DNA of 5,851 nucleotides from Flavobacteriales bacterium UBA2040 (lineage in GTDB: Bacteria > Bacteroidota > Bacteroidia > Flavobacteriales_D > Crocinitomicaceae), in the NCBI GenBank assembly GCA_002332715.1, contig DDBE01000219.1, positions 1-5,851 of the forward strand, written 5' to 3'. Below are positions 5,210-5,851 of this stretch, piece by piece. The translations under genes and the position numbers were made by a program. Position 1 is the stretch's first letter. Each line of letters starts with the position of its first letter. Under the pieces are notes generated by a model that was not told the origin of the DNA, searched no databases, and was given only the letters and a program-made list of their open reading frames with translations.

Positions 5210-5851
5210 CTACTTTCCTTTGAAATCTGGTAGACGTTTTTCTAAAAAGGCTTGAGTTCCTTCATTGAAATCGTGAGTTGATCCTGCTTCGGTTTGTAGT
5301 TTCCCTTCGATTGCCAATTGTTCTTCCAAGTTATTTGTCAAAGATGCGCTCAAAGCTCTTTTCGTTAATCCTAAACCTTTTGTAGGCATCTGAGCCATTT
5401 TAGAGGCGAAGTGTGAGATTGTCTCATCGAATTCAGAATCAGGAATTGCTTTGTAGATCATGTTCATGGCTGCGGCTTCTGCAGCAGGAACTTTGTCTCC
5501 AGTCATCATAAGAGCAGAGGCTTTTTGCCAGCCAACCAATCTAGGCAACATGAATGTTCCACCTGAATCTGGAATTAATCCAATTTTCGAAAATGCTTGA
5601 ATAAAAGACGCAGATTCTGTAGCAAAAACGATATCGCAGGCCAAGGCAATATTTGCTCCGGCTCCTGCAGCTACTCCATTTACTGCTGCAACGATAGGTT
5701 TTTCAATATTTCGAAGGCGTAATATGATTGGGTTGTAGTGATCTTTAACGATCGAATTCAATTCAGGTCCGTTTGGATCGGTCGCTTCGGCCAAATCTTG
5801 ACCTGCACAAAAAGCTATGCCTTCTCAAGTAATAACAATGCAGCGAACGGT
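5210..5851 (-). pseudogene. paaG: Enoyl-CoA hydratase/isomerase PaaG, 5' end outside the window, premature stop
   Basis: In phenylacetate degradation PaaG isomerises ring-1,2-epoxyphenylacetyl-CoA to the oxepin form and is cytosolic. The visible 213 codons correspond to about residues 50 to the end of the E. coli protein. They contain the crotonase oxyanion-hole segments AFCAGQDL and AVNGVAAGAGA, the catalytic Asp in GLIPDSGGT, the PaaG-typical AFSK before it, and the C-terminus FLEKRLPDFKGK. CAGQDL with DPNGP after it fits PaaG better than generic enoyl-CoA hydratases. A TGA (5825-5827) interrupts the frame where relatives have the first Gly of the TGEG/TGAG motif, just upstream of CAGQDL. 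The next residue but one is Ile where Arg or Lys would be more typical. Restart at the TTG (5794) would lose the first oxyanion segment. Nothing else is degraded, so this is either a recent nonsense mutation or a sequence error. The gene continues beyond 5851. Confidence 0.85.

Overview
The window looks like AT-rich chromosomal DNA from a Bacteroidota bacterium, probably a flavobacterium-like lineage. The evidence is the type of ECF sigma factor (FKSWLY...CLMELR and KQCITLFYLEEKSY signatures), a lipoprotein fused to a YqaE/Pmp3 domain, a four-helix-bundle (23S-IVS-type) protein and a paaG-paaH gene pair. This placement rests on recalled protein families, not on a search.

Layout: (1) 1-122 is intergenic with an imperfect inverted repeat. 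(2) 123-1090, minus strand, is a 6-phosphofructokinase gene (pfkA) of normal overall length. Near its 5' end it carries a one-base deletion and two in-frame stops. (3) 1091-1175 is the divergent promoter region. (4) 1176-3517, plus strand, is a sigma factor gene overlapping by 4 bp a single-pass membrane protein with TPR-like repeats (probable anti-sigma or sensor protein). After a 63-bp gap comes a lipoprotein with a C-terminal Pmp3 domain. Together they look like an envelope-stress cassette. (5) 3518-3581 is a short convergent gap with two weak hairpins. (6) 3582-5851, minus strand, is a piece of a phenylacetate-degradation operon in the order paaG, four-helix-bundle gene, paaH.

Two things stand out. 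First, the four-helix-bundle gene lies in a 468-bp block (4742-5209) bounded by 22-bp inverted repeats with one mismatch, made of AGAARTA-type heptads. One end abuts the paaG stop codon and the other lies 20 bp from the paaH start. This copies the architecture of 23S rRNA intervening sequences, but in a protein-coding operon. Second, pfkA and paaG both carry premature stops in otherwise well-conserved frames. All three stops can be explained by G-to-T changes on the coding strand, so they are either very young pseudogenes or sequence errors.

Functionally, PaaG and PaaH catalyse two steps of aerobic phenylacetyl-CoA degradation, ring-epoxide isomerisation and 3-hydroxyadipyl-CoA oxidation. The sigma cassette probably forms a separate signalling unit transcribed away from pfkA.
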